Numbered from the stretch's first letter, positions 33,993 to 43,347 are shown. The stretch is DNA of 64,000 nucleotides from an uncultured Lacinutrix sp. (GCA_937129145.1 CAKZMU010000009.1:144551-208550), one strand, 5' to 3'. Notes: a model not told the origin generated them from the sequence alone. Numbers and translations: made by a program.

Positions 33993-34922
33993 CTATTCGT
34001 CCTTCTTCTTATTGTTTGAGTTTTTCATTGCCTCACCAATTTGATTACTAGCTGTAAAACTAGCCACCATATCGTTTAGCATATTACTTCCTGCCTGAGG
34101 TGAATTAGGTAATAATATTAAGTTGCTATTTGTTTCGCCACCGATTGCTTGAAGCGTATCATAATGCTGTGTAACTACAATCAAAGCAGAGGCTTCTTGT
34201 GAGTTGATACCAACTTTATTAAGCACTTCTACTGACTCTTCTAAACCGCGAGCAATTTCACGACGTTGGTCTGCAATACCTTGACCTTGTAAACGCTTGC
34301 TTTCGGCTTCAGCCTTTGCTTTTTCAACAATTAATATTCGAGCCGCATCACCTTCAAATTGAGCTGCAATTTTTTCACGCTCAGAGGCATTAATTCTATT
34401 CATAGCTTCTTTTACTTGAGCGTCTGGGTCAATATCAGTAACCAATGTTTTTATAATGTCGTAACCATAAGTCATCATAGCTTCATTTAACTCAGATTTT
34501 ACAGCAATCGCGATATCGTCTTTACGAACAAACACATCATCTAGCTTCATTTTTGGCACTTCTGCACGAACCACATCAAACACATAAGAGGTAATCTGAT
34601 CGTGGGGATAATCTAATTTATAAAAAGCATCATATACCTTATCTTTAATAACTTTGTATTGAACAGACACTTTTAATCTAACAAACACATCATCCAAAGT
34701 TTTTGTTTCAATTATTACGTCTAATTGCTGAATTTTTAAACTCAATTTCCCAGCAATTCTATCAACTAAAGGAATTTTTAGATGTAATCCAGATTGACGA
34801 ATACTATGAAACTTACCAAAACGCTCTACTATAGCGGCGGTTTGTTGTTTCACGATAAAAAAGGCTGAGATTAAAATTATCAATCCAAAAAAGGCAATAG
34901 GTATAAAAATGAATTGTTCCAT
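33993..34922 (-). CDS. SPFH/band-7 family membrane protein (stomatin-like)
   Basis: A 309-residue protein with one N-terminal membrane helix (FIPIAFFGLIILISAFFIV) and the band-7 domain (VKQQTAAIVERFGKFHSIRQSGLHLKIPLVD... ERKIAAQFEGDAARI-type helix). A long helix rich in Ala/Glu/Lys (KAKAEAESKRLQGQGIAD) follows. Prokaryotic stomatin/QmcA-type scaffold of membrane microdomains. No NfeD partner is visible next to it. Confidence 0.93.
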   Translation of the reverse strand: MEQFIFIPIAFFGLIILISAFFIVKQQTAAIVERFGKFHSIRQSGLHLKIPLVDRIAGKLSLKIQQLDVIIETKTLDDVFVRLKVSVQYKVIKDKVYDAFYKLDYPHDQITSYVFDVVRAEVPKMKLDDVFVRKDDIAIAVKSELNEAMMTYGYDIIKTLVTDIDPDAQVKEAMNRINASEREKIAAQFEGDAARILIVEKAKAEAESKRLQGQGIADQRREIARGLEESVEVLNKVGINSQEASALIVVTQHYDTLQAIGGETNSNLILLPNSPQAGSNMLNDMVASFTASNQIGEAMKNSNNKKKDE

Positions 34923-34969
34923 AACGAGAATATTAAATGGTTAAAAAATAAATGACTACTAATTTAAGT

Positions 34970-34977
34970 TATATTTG
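34970..34977 (+). promoter_or_regulatory. -7 promoter element for the beta-barrel gene
   Basis: TATATTTG, perfect TAnnTTTG, 22 bases before the ATG at 35000. Confidence 0.5.
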
Positions 34978-34999
34978 TTTCAGAATGTTATAAAATCAC

Positions 35000-35671
35000 A
35001 TGAAAAACAAACAAGGTATCTTATTAGTAGCATTAAGTATGCTTTTTGTTACAACTATTCAAGCACAAAGAGGAAGCTATAATATTAAAAATGGATTTGG
35101 AATAGGTGGAGGAATAAGCACATTCAACATTAAAACCGATAATTTTATTACCACTAAAGGGCAAGGATATGTTGCGACCTTATCGGCAATTGTAGATATT
35201 CCACATCGTTGGTACACGGTAAGTTATGGTATGCAAATTTCGGAAAACACCTTGGAAATATCAGGAAGAATGACCGACGATGTTGCTGGAAACGAACAAA
35301 TAGAATACAAGTTAACAGCTGCGCAATTGGGCTTTTTATTCCATGGAAAAATTATTGGAAATCACCTTACTATTGATGCTGGACCACAACTACAGTTTAA
35401 TGGCGATTTAGATTTTAAAAACAGTCAGCAAGAAGGCTATTACATTAACGGTTATGACGATTTACCAGCTTCAGATATAACTGAAATGTCCAAATTCAAT
35501 ATCAATGGATCTTTTGGTGCCACAGCTGGCTTTGGACCCTTAAGAGTAAGAGCACAATATATTTATGGCTTTTTAAATATGTTTGAAAAACTCAACCAAA
35601 ACTTAAGCCAAAACACCAATTTTAATGGAAACCCAGAAACAATTATGTTTACTGCAATATTTACGTTCTAG
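35000..35671 (+). CDS. Outer-membrane beta-barrel protein
   Basis: A 223-residue protein with a signal peptide (ending TIQAQ) and amphipathic strands characteristic of Bacteroidota eight-stranded outer-membrane barrels (PorT/OmpW-like family, OMP_b-brl_2): alternating patterns such as VRAQYIYGFLNMF and the C-terminal ETIMFTAIFTF ending in aromatic Phe. Exact function not deducible. The stop overlaps by four bases the stop of convergent gltX. Confidence 0.85.
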   Translation: MKNKQGILLVALSMLFVTTIQAQRGSYNIKNGFGIGGGISTFNIKTDNFITTKGQGYVATLSAIVDIPHRWYTVSYGMQISENTLEISGRMTDDVAGNEQIEYKLTAAQLGFLFHGKIIGNHLTIDAGPQLQFNGDLDFKNSQQEGYYINGYDDLPASDITEMSKFNINGSFGATAGFGPLRVRAQYIYGFLNMFEKLNQNLSQNTNFNGNPETIMFTAIFTF

Positions 35672-37200
35672 GGTATAAAACTAATGATGTTTTCAATACG
35701 TTTTACAGTTTCTTTTTTACCTATCATAAACATAATATCAAACACATCAGGTCCTTGTAAAGCACCAACTAAGGCTAATCGCAAAGGCATCATGACTTTT
35801 CCAAAACCTATGTCGTTTGATGTAATCCAGCCTTTTATGGTATTTTGAAGGTTGTCTGTAGTAAAATCATCAACAGAGTTTACCAATTCAATGACTTTCT
35901 CTAACACATCTTTTGTACCTTCTTTAAGTGCTTTTTTTGACGCCTTTTCGTCATAACTTGTTGGAGCAGAGAAGAAGTAATGTGTTAAATTCCAAAAATC
36001 CCCAATAAAAGTGGCGCGTTCTTTAACCAAACCAACAACTAGCGATATATAATTTACATCAATAGACTCAAGTTCGGGTTGTGATGCTTTGAATTGATTT
36101 GCTAAATCATCATTAGATTGGTCTTGCATATAATGATGATTAAACCATTTTATTTTCTCGGGGTCAAAACGTGCTCCAGCCTTGTGTACACGCTCTAAAT
36201 CAAAAGCATTAACTAGTTCATCTAAGCTAAAAATTTCTTGTTCTGTTCCTGGATTCCAGCCTAAAAAAGCCAGAAAATTTACCATGGCTTCTGGGAAATA
36301 ACCATCTTCTTTGTAGCCTCTGGAAATATCACCAGTTTTTGGGTCTGTCCATTCTAAAGGAAATACAGGAAACCCTAATTTATCACCATCACGTTTGCTT
36401 AGTTTCCCTTTTCCAGTTGGTTTTAATATTAATGGTAAGTGCGCAAATTCAGGAGCTTGCCAACCTAAAGCGTGATATAATGCGATATGTAATGGAACGG
36501 AAGGTAGCCATTCTTCACCTCTTATCACATGAGATATTTTCATTAAATGGTCATCCACAATATTTGCTAAATGATAAGTAGGCATACCATCACTTTTAAA
36601 AATAACTTTATCATCAAGAAGCTCCATTTTAAATGAAACGCTCCCACGAATAAGATCTCTCGTTCTGATTGTACCATGAGACCCTTGATTTTTTAAGTCA
36701 AGCATTTTAAAACGAATAACATAATCTTCACCATTTGCAATACGCTTATCGACTTCTTCTTTTGATAAAGAAATAGAATTGGTAAGCTTTTCTCTGTTAT
36801 GCCAATTATAAATAAAAGTTTTTCCTTTGGCCTCGTGGTCTTTTCTATGAGCGTCCAAAGATTCTGCAGTATCAAATGCGTAGTATGCTTTGCCTTTAGC
36901 TATAAGTTCTTCAGCATATTGTTTGTATAAATGCTTGCGCTCGCTTTGTCTGTAAGGGCTAAATTGTTCATTTGTGTTTGGGCCTTCATCAAACGGAATA
37001 CCGCACCAATTAAGAGACTCAACAATATAGTCTTCAGCACCTTCAACATATCTGTTTTGGTCTGTATCTTCAATACGCAACACAAAAGTTCCGTTATGTT
37101 TTTTTGCAAATAAATAGTTGAAAAGGGCAGTTCTTACACCACCAATATGTAAAGGTCCTGTTGGACTTGGCGCAAAGCGCACACGAACGTTATTACTCAT
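35668..37200 (-). CDS. gltX: Glutamyl-tRNA synthetase
   Basis: A 510-residue class Ib synthetase charging tRNA-Glu. HIGH variant GPLHIGGVRTALFNY (15-29) and KLSKRDG for KMSKS. The C-terminal helical anticodon-binding domain has normal length. With a GlnRS also present, this is likely a discriminating GluRS. The nearest upstream -7-like box TATCTTTA is imperfect. Confidence 0.97.
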   Translation of the reverse strand: MSNNVRVRFAPSPTGPLHIGGVRTALFNYLFAKKHNGTFVLRIEDTDQNRYVEGAEDYIVESLNWCGIPFDEGPNTNEQFSPYRQSERKHLYKQYAEELIAKGKAYYAFDTAESLDAHRKDHEAKGKTFIYNWHNREKLTNSISLSKEEVDKRIANGEDYVIRFKMLDLKNQGSHGTIRTRDLIRGSVSFKMELLDDKVIFKSDGMPTYHLANIVDDHLMKISHVIRGEEWLPSVPLHIALYHALGWQAPEFAHLPLILKPTGKGKLSKRDGDKLGFPVFPLEWTDPKTGDISRGYKEDGYFPEAMVNFLAFLGWNPGTEQEIFSLDELVNAFDLERVHKAGARFDPEKIKWFNHHYMQDQSNDDLANQFKASQPELESIDVNYISLVVGLVKERATFIGDFWNLTHYFFSAPTSYDEKASKKALKEGTKDVLEKVIELVNSVDDFTTDNLQNTIKGWITSNDIGFGKVMMPLRLALVGALQGPDVFDIMFMIGKKETVKRIENIISFIP

Positions 37201-37294
37201 GCTTAAAAATTTGCTGTAAAGATAGATTGATAAGATTAGAGAACAAAGAAAAAAGAGTAAAGAGAAGCAGCTTGTCGTCTAAAAGCGAAACAAT

Positions 37295-37390
37295 CTATTT
37301 TCTATTGAGAACCCCTTTAAAATATAAGCCAAGGATAACGCTCAAGGGAACAGATAATGCAGACAGGTATTTTAAGTCTTTAAACGTCAT
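37295..37390 (-). CDS. Possible 31-residue membrane peptide
   Basis: A short frame MTFKDLKYLSALSVPLSVILGLYFKGVLNRK with one hydrophobic segment flanked by lysines. It occupies the 315-bp gap between gltX and DUF4175 and reads toward gltX. There is no recognisable family or ribosome-binding site, so it may be spurious; the basic-hydrophobic-basic layout is the only support. Nothing else coding is seen in 37201-37515. Confidence 0.3.
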   Translation of the reverse strand: MTFKDLKYLSALSVPLSVILGLYFKGVLNRK

Positions 37391-37515
37391 ATAAATTCAA
37401 AATATCGATGAAGCTGTGTAAATCATCGACTTTAACACAATGTTATACAAATTAAGAGCAACAAGTTAACAATAAAATTGTAGATTTATTAGTTGAAACT
37501 ATTAAGAACAGGCTA

Positions 37516-40500
37516 TTGAACAACTTCAATAACATACAAAACAAGCTTGAGGCATTTATAAAAAAGTACTATACAAATGAGTTGATAAAAGGTGCTATTT
37601 TATTTTTCGCTATTGGTTTGTTGTACTTTTTAGCAACACTTCTAATTGAATACGCACTTTGGCTAAGCCCTATGGGAAGAACGGTCTTGTTCTGGGTATT
37701 TGTAGTCGTTGAAGCTGCATTGTTTTTTAGGTTTATTTTAAAACCTATTTCAAAGCTGTTTAAATTCCAAAAAGGGATTGATTATTTAGAGGCTTCAAAA
37801 ATTATTGGCAATCATTTTCCTGAAGTGAATGATAAGTTGGTGAATGTCCTTCAGTTAAAAGAAAACTCAAAAGAATCCGAACTATTACTAGCAAGTATCG
37901 AACAAAAATCGATAGAGTTGAACCCAATTCCGTTTAAACTAGCCATTAATTTTAAAAGCAATGTCAAGTATTTAAAATATGCAGCTATTCCGTTGGTAAT
38001 TATTTTGCTCTCTTTTATTTCTGGAAAATACAATTGGTTTAGCGACAGTTATGAGCGTGTGGTAAATTATAAAACAGCTTATGAACCACCAGCACCGTTT
38101 CAGTTTTTTGTGGTGAATGATAGCTTACAAGCCCTAGAAAACAACGATTTTACACTTTTGGTTCAAACAGAGGGCGAGGTGATTCCAGAGAATGTTCAAA
38201 TTAGTTATAACAACGAAACGTATTTCTTAAAACAGATGAATCCTGGCGTGTTTGAATATATTTTTACACAACCTAAAGAAACAATAAATTTTCATTTAAC
38301 GGCAAACGATGTCCGCTCAAGAGATTATAATCTAAACGTTATAAACACACCAACACTTTTAAGTTTTGATTTGGTTTTAGACTATCCCGCCTACACTAAA
38401 AAGCAAGATGAAACCCTTAAAAGCAATGGAAACGCCATAGTCCCACAAGGCACAAAAGTGACGTGGAATTTAAAAACAAAGTCCACAGACAACGTGGTGT
38501 TGAATACTGCGGATTCATTGATGAATTTTAATGGCGATAATGATGAATTTCAGCTATCAAAACGTTTATACAAATCGTTGGATTATAGCCTTCAAACTAG
38601 CAATAAAAATTTAAAGGATTATGAGAGTTTGGCGTTTTCAATCAATGTGATTAGAGACCAATACCCAGAGCTTAATGTAAAAATGGAGCAAGATTCTACC
38701 GATAGTCAAACCCTTTATTTTTACGGACAAGTAAGCGATGATTATGGATTGAGTAAGCTGCAATTGGTGTATTATCCAAGTGATTCTGAAGAAAACAAGA
38801 AAACAGAGAAACTAACTGTATCAACGTCTAATTTTGATGAGTTTGTAAGTGTATTTCCAAATCAATTAAATTTAGAAGAAGGTGTTAGTTACGACTTGTA
38901 TTTTGAAGTGTTTGATAATGACGCTATAAGTAATTACAAAAGCACCAAAAGTAACACGTTTACCTACAGAAAACTTACCAAGGATGAAGTTGAGCAAGAA
39001 CAGTTGAAAGAGCAAAGCGAAACCATTGACGACTTAAACAACTCGCTTGAAAAACTGGAAGAGCAAGATGAAGAACTGAAAGAGTTTTCTAAAACCCAAA
39101 AAGAAAAATCGGAGTTAAATTTTAACGATAAAAAGAAACTTGAGAACTTTTTAAAACGCCAAAAGGAGCAAGATGAGTTGATGAAAAATTTCAACAAGCA
39201 ATTAAAAGACAACCTTGAGGAGTTTCAAAAAGACAAAGACGATCCTTTTAAAGAAAGCCTAAAACAACGCTTAGAAGAAAACAAGGAACAGCTTAAACAG
39301 GACGAAGAATTACTTAAAGAGCTTGAGAAGCTATCAGAGAAAATTCAAAAAGAAGAATTATCTCAAAAATTAGAAGAATTAGCTAAACAAAATAAAAACA
39401 AAAAACGCAGCCTACAGCAGTTGTTGGAGTTAACCAAGCGTTATTATGTAACCATGAAATCGGAAAAGATTCGAGTAGAGTTGGAGGAATTAGCAAAAGA
39501 GCAGGAGGAGCTCTCAGAGGAATCAGAAGAAAACAACACCAAAGAAAAGCAAGATGCGCTCAACGAGAAGTTTGAGGATATTCAACAAGAATTAGAAGAA
39601 TTACGTAAGGAAAACGAAAAATTGATAGAGCCGCTCGATGTACCAAATGAAGCCAAGAAAGAAGAGGACATTAAAAAGGAGCAACAAGAGGCTAGTGAGA
39701 ATTTAGAGAAAAAGGAACAAAGCCAAGACCAAGAAAATAAAGAACAGCAACAAAATAACGCTAAGAAAAACCAGAAAAAAGCCGCTCAAAAAATGAAACA
39801 AATGAGTGAGCAAATGCAGCAATCCATGATGAGCGGAAGCTCTGAGCAGATGTCTGAAGACATCGATATGTTGCGACAAGTGCTCGATAATTTAGTGCTA
39901 TATTCATTCGACCAAGAAGCTGTGATGGATAAGTTTAAATCCATTCAAGTCAATCATAACGAGTATGCCAAATACTTAATTAAACAACAGAACCTCCGCG
40001 AACATTTTGAACATGTTGACGACAGCTTATTTGCATTATCCTTGCGTCAACCAACACTTTCCGAAAACATCAATAAAGAAATCACAGAAGTGTTTTTTAA
40101 CATCGATAAATCTTTAGAGCAGTTGGCCGAAAACAGGCTATATCAAGGGGTTGCTGCGCAGCAATACGCAGTGACATCAGCTAATAGTTTGGCAAGTATG
40201 TTAAGCGATATGCTTGATAATATGGAAAATCAAATGAACCCATCACCAGGGCAAGGCGATATGCAACTTCCAGACATTATTATGAGTCAAGAAGAGCTCA
40301 ACAAACAAATGGAGGAAGGCATGAAGAAATCTGAGGAAGGAAAAAATAAAGACGGTGAAGAAGGCAAAGAGGGAGAAGAAGGTGAGCAAAAAGAAGGCAA
40401 AGGACAACAACAAGAAGGTGAAGGAGGCAATAGCGAAGAGCTTAATGGCGAGTTGTTCCGTATATATCAACAACAGCAGCAATTGCGTCAAGCATTGGAA

Positions 40501-40851
40501 GATAAATTAGGTAAAGAAGGGAAAAAAGGCGCAGGAGGCAATTTATTGCGCGAAATGGAATCTATAGAAAAAGATTTACTTAATCGAGGTTTTACAAATC
40601 GCACTTTGCAACGTATGATGAATTTACAACATCAGCTTTTAAAATTGGAAAATGCCACGTTTCAACAAGGTGAAGATAACAAACGAAAATCTAAAACCAA
40701 TTTGGAGCAATTTAACAACCTTACCAATACGCAACTTCAACAAGTCAAACAATATTTCAATACGACCGAGATATTAAATAGGCAAGCCTTACCTTTGCAG
40801 CAAATTTATAAAAAGAAAGTGCAAGAGTATTTTAAGAAGACCAATGATTAG
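37516..40851 (+). CDS. DUF4175 family large membrane protein with long coiled coil
   Basis: A 1111-residue DUF4175 protein. Two or three N-terminal membrane helices (ELIKGAILFFAIGLLYFLATLLIEY; VLFWVFVVVEAALFFRFIL; YAAIPLVIILLSFISG) precede a beta-rich region (about 180-480) and a very long Glu/Lys/Gln-rich helix from about 490 to 790 that should form a coiled coil. Low-complexity EEGKEGEEGEQKEGKGQQQ occurs near 935-980. Start is TTG at 37516. Its stop overlaps ybeY by eight bases, so the two are translated together. Function unknown; the family is widespread in Bacteroidota. Confidence 0.9.
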   Translation: MNNFNNIQNKLEAFIKKYYTNELIKGAILFFAIGLLYFLATLLIEYALWLSPMGRTVLFWVFVVVEAALFFRFILKPISKLFKFQKGIDYLEASKIIGNHFPEVNDKLVNVLQLKENSKESELLLASIEQKSIELNPIPFKLAINFKSNVKYLKYAAIPLVIILLSFISGKYNWFSDSYERVVNYKTAYEPPAPFQFFVVNDSLQALENNDFTLLVQTEGEVIPENVQISYNNETYFLKQMNPGVFEYIFTQPKETINFHLTANDVRSRDYNLNVINTPTLLSFDLVLDYPAYTKKQDETLKSNGNAIVPQGTKVTWNLKTKSTDNVVLNTADSLMNFNGDNDEFQLSKRLYKSLDYSLQTSNKNLKDYESLAFSINVIRDQYPELNVKMEQDSTDSQTLYFYGQVSDDYGLSKLQLVYYPSDSEENKKTEKLTVSTSNFDEFVSVFPNQLNLEEGVSYDLYFEVFDNDAISNYKSTKSNTFTYRKLTKDEVEQEQLKEQSETIDDLNNSLEKLEEQDEELKEFSKTQKEKSELNFNDKKKLENFLKRQKEQDELMKNFNKQLKDNLEEFQKDKDDPFKESLKQRLEENKEQLKQDEELLKELEKLSEKIQKEELSQKLEELAKQNKNKKRSLQQLLELTKRYYVTMKSEKIRVELEELAKEQEELSEESEENNTKEKQDALNEKFEDIQQELEELRKENEKLIEPLDVPNEAKKEEDIKKEQQEASENLEKKEQSQDQENKEQQQNNAKKNQKKAAQKMKQMSEQMQQSMMSGSSEQMSEDIDMLRQVLDNLVLYSFDQEAVMDKFKSIQVNHNEYAKYLIKQQNLREHFEHVDDSLFALSLRQPTLSENINKEITEVFFNIDKSLEQLAENRLYQGVAAQQYAVTSANSLASMLSDMLDNMENQMNPSPGQGDMQLPDIIMSQEELNKQMEEGMKKSEEGKNKDGEEGKEGEEGEQKEGKGQQQEGEGGNSEELNGELFRIYQQQQQLRQALEDKLGKEGKKGAGGNLLREMESIEKDLLNRGFTNRTLQRMMNLQHQLLKLENATFQQGEDNKRKSKTNLEQFNNLTNTQLQQVKQYFNTTEILNRQALPLQQIYKKKVQEYFKKTND

Positions 40852-41263
40852 CTTTAATTTTGAAACCAACTTTCAACTAAAAAACCAAAAGGAATTAAGT
40901 AGTTGGATAACCGAGACTATTACTTCGGAAGCATGTAAAGAAGGAGAGATTAATTATGTGTTTTGCGATGACGAGTATTTACACAAATTAAACGTTGAAT
41001 TTTTACAACACGACACCTTAACAGATATCATTAGTTTCGATTATTCAGTAGGAAAAGAACTACACGGTGATGTTTTTATTTCAATAGAAAGGGTTAAGGA
41101 AAATTCAGAAGAATTAGGAGTCGATTTTAACACGGAGCTTCATCGCGTCATGATACATGGCATCCTTCATTATTGTGGTTATAAAGACAAAGAAGAAGCT
41201 GACAAAACTGAAATGAGACAAAAAGAAGATGTGTATCTTTCTAGGCTTACAGAATTCTTATAG
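40844..41263 (+). CDS. ybeY: Endoribonuclease YbeY (rRNA maturation)
   Basis: A 139-residue UPF0054/YbeY metalloprotein that processes the 3' end of 16S rRNA. The core HRVMIHGILHYCGYKDK carries His105 and His109 zinc ligands; the usual third His of HGxLHxxGYDH is Asp115 (YKD). I believe this substitution is common in Bacteroidota YbeY, where Asp could still bind metal. Overlaps the DUF4175 gene by eight bases. Confidence 0.93.
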   Translation: MISFNFETNFQLKNQKELSSWITETITSEACKEGEINYVFCDDEYLHKLNVEFLQHDTLTDIISFDYSVGKELHGDVFISIERVKENSEELGVDFNTELHRVMIHGILHYCGYKDKEEADKTEMRQKEDVYLSRLTEFL

Positions 41264-41270
41264 TTTGATG

Positions 41271-41278
41271 TATATTTG
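41271..41278 (+). promoter_or_regulatory. -7 promoter element upstream of mnmG
   Basis: TATATTTG, perfect TAnnTTTG, eight bases after the ybeY stop. The resulting leader of about 160 nt to mnmG contains two 20-bp palindromes and a parS-like site. Confidence 0.45.
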
Positions 41279-41282
41279 CAAA

Positions 41283-41302
41283 ATTCCTGCGTAGGCAGGA
41301 AT
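41283..41302. repeat. 20-bp dispersed palindrome (ATTCCTGC family), copy 3
   Basis: ATTCCTGC-GTAG-GCAGGAAT with the same 8-bp stem as the other copies and a variant loop. Confidence 0.85.
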
Positions 41303-41400
41303 CTGAATACAAGCACTGTTTGTTGAGTGGATAGTAACAAAACAAAGAATTTAGGAGTTGAAAACCAATCCTTAATAAAAAAAATATAGATAATAATTAG

Positions 41401-41420
41401 ATTCCTGCCTTCGCAGGAAT
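41401..41420. repeat. 20-bp dispersed palindrome (ATTCCTGC family), copy 4
   Basis: ATTCCTGC-CTTC-GCAGGAAT, six bases before the parS-like site. Identical to copy 1. With copy 3 it brackets a 98-bp spacer in the mnmG leader. Confidence 0.88.
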
Positions 41421-41426
41421 TTAAAT

Positions 41427-41442
41427 TGTTTCACGTGGAACA
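41427..41442. promoter_or_regulatory. parS-like centromere site 1
   Basis: TGTTTCACGTGGAACA matches the ParB/Spo0J-binding consensus (TGTTNCACGTGNAACA) at every position. It lies three bases before the mnmG ATG. parS sites cluster near the chromosome origin in most bacteria that have ParABS. Confidence 0.85.
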
Positions 41443-41445
41443 CTT

Positions 41446-43323
41446 ATGAGTTTATTTTTAGATACATACGATGTGATAGTAGTTGGAGGTGGTCACGCAG
41501 GAAGTGAAGCTGCTGCCGCTGCGGCTAACATGGGAAGCAAAACCTTGCTCGTTACCATGAACTTACAAAACATTGCTCAAATGTCATGCAACCCTGCTAT
41601 GGGCGGAATTGCAAAAGGACAAATTGTACGCGAAATTGATGCGCTTGGTGGCTATAGTGGCATTGTAAGTGACGCTTCTGCTATTCAGTTTAAAATGCTC
41701 AACAAATCAAAAGGACCCGCTATGTGGAGTCCAAGGGTGCAAAGTGACAGAATGCGTTTTGCAGAAGACTGGAGATTGATGTTAGAAAACACACCTAATC
41801 TAGATTTCTATCAAGAAATGGTGTCTGGGTTGATTATAAAAAACAACAAGATTGCAGGTGTAAAAACATCTTTGGGAATAGAAGTAAAAGCTAAGTCGGT
41901 TGTGTTAACAAACGGCACTTTTTTAAACGGATTGATTCATATTGGTGATAAAAGTTTTGGAGGCGGTAGAGCAGGTGAAAGAGCGGCAACAGGAATTACA
42001 GAAGAGCTGGTTGATTTAGGTTTTGATTCAGGAAGAATGAAAACAGGTACACCCCCAAGAGTGGATGGTCGCTCGTTAGATTTTTCTAAAATGATTGAGC
42101 AACCTGGAGACGAAAATCCTGAAAAGTTTTCATATTTAGATATCACAAAACCATTAACCAAACAGCGTTCTTGTCAAATGACGTATACAAGCCCAGAAGT
42201 ACATGATTTACTTCGTGAAGGCTTTGATCGTTCACCAATGTTTAATGGTAGAATCAAAAGCTTAGGGCCACGTTATTGTCCGTCAATAGAAGATAAAATA
42301 AATCGATTTGCAGATAAAGACAGACATCAATTGTTTGTAGAACCAGAAGGATGGAATACGGTTGAATATTATGTGAACGGATTTTCAACATCCCTACCTG
42401 AAGATGTTCAGTTTAACGCGTTGCGTTCTGTGGAGGGTTTTGAAAACGTGAAATTCTTTAGGCCTGGGTATGCTATTGAATACGATTATTTTCCACCAAC
42501 GCAACTAAAGCATACTTTAGAAACTAAGTTGGTTGATGGCTTATATTTCGCTGGACAAATTAATGGTACGACAGGTTATGAAGAAGCGGCTTCTCAAGGG
42601 TTAATGGCAGGCATCAATGCAAGTTTAAAAATTCAAGAAAAAGAACCATTTACTTTAAAAAGAGATGAAGCATATATTGGCGTATTGATTGATGATTTAA
42701 TTACAAAAGGCACCGAAGAACCTTATAGAATGTTTACATCAAGAGCAGAATACAGAACGCTCTTAAGACAAGATAATGCCGACTTGCGCCTAACACCAAA
42801 AAGTTTTAAATTAGGAATTGCCTCTGAAAAACGAATGAAGCGCATGGAAGAAAAGCATAGGCAAGCAGCCAGTTTTGTTCAGTTTTTTAAAGATACAAGT
42901 GTTAAACCAGACGAGATAAACCCTATTCTTGACTCTAAAGATTCTGCTTTAGTAAAACAATCTGATAAGATGTTCAAGATATTTGCTAGACCAAATATTA
43001 CGATCGATGATATGCGAAAAGTAACTTCAGTAAACGACTATATCGTTGATAATAATCTGGACAACGAGGTGATTGAACAAACCGAAATTCAAGTAAAATA
43101 TTCGGGATATATAGCAAAAGAAAAAAACAATGCTGACAAGCTCCACAGATTGGAGTACGTTAAAATTCCTGATAATTTTGACTACTCTCAAATAAAAAGT
43201 ATGAGTATGGAGGCAAGGGAAAAGCTTAAAAACATTCAACCAACCTCAGTGGCGCAAGCATCAAGAATAAGTGGTGTGTCGCCCAATGATATTTCGGTGC
43301 TATTAGTTTATATGGGACGATAA
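41446..43323 (+). CDS. mnmG: tRNA uridine-5-carboxymethylaminomethyl(34) synthesis enzyme MnmG
   Basis: A 625-residue FAD-dependent tRNA-modifying enzyme (GidA). With MnmE it installs the 5-carboxymethylaminomethyl group on wobble U34. FAD-binding GGGHAGSEAAAAAANMG (14-30), the motif MSCNPAMGGIAKGQIVREIDALGG with the catalytic Cys, and the C-terminal MnmE-interaction helix region are all present; length matches the family. Flanked on both sides by parS-like sites, as mnmG often is near replication origins. Confidence 0.98.
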   Translation: MSLFLDTYDVIVVGGGHAGSEAAAAAANMGSKTLLVTMNLQNIAQMSCNPAMGGIAKGQIVREIDALGGYSGIVSDASAIQFKMLNKSKGPAMWSPRVQSDRMRFAEDWRLMLENTPNLDFYQEMVSGLIIKNNKIAGVKTSLGIEVKAKSVVLTNGTFLNGLIHIGDKSFGGGRAGERAATGITEELVDLGFDSGRMKTGTPPRVDGRSLDFSKMIEQPGDENPEKFSYLDITKPLTKQRSCQMTYTSPEVHDLLREGFDRSPMFNGRIKSLGPRYCPSIEDKINRFADKDRHQLFVEPEGWNTVEYYVNGFSTSLPEDVQFNALRSVEGFENVKFFRPGYAIEYDYFPPTQLKHTLETKLVDGLYFAGQINGTTGYEEAASQGLMAGINASLKIQEKEPFTLKRDEAYIGVLIDDLITKGTEEPYRMFTSRAEYRTLLRQDNADLRLTPKSFKLGIASEKRMKRMEEKHRQAASFVQFFKDTSVKPDEINPILDSKDSALVKQSDKMFKIFARPNITIDDMRKVTSVNDYIVDNNLDNEVIEQTEIQVKYSGYIAKEKNNADKLHRLEYVKIPDNFDYSQIKSMSMEAREKLKNIQPTSVAQASRISGVSPNDISVLLVYMGR

Positions 43324-43331
43324 TTGTTTTA

Positions 43332-43347
43332 TGTTCCACGTGGAACG
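43332..43347. promoter_or_regulatory. parS-like centromere site 2
   Basis: TGTTCCACGTGGAACG, one mismatch from the consensus and containing a perfect 14-bp palindrome GTTCCACGTGGAAC (43333-43346). It sits eight bases after the mnmG stop and overlaps the apparent start of the methyltransferase frame, whose first residues MFHVER are just the translated parS. Confidence 0.88.

Noticed and set aside
37161..37394. 77-codon plus frame spanning the gltX start and the gap
   Set aside because: Overlaps the conserved N-terminus of gltX antisense and has no protein-like composition; the only alternative in the gap is the weak 31-residue frame.
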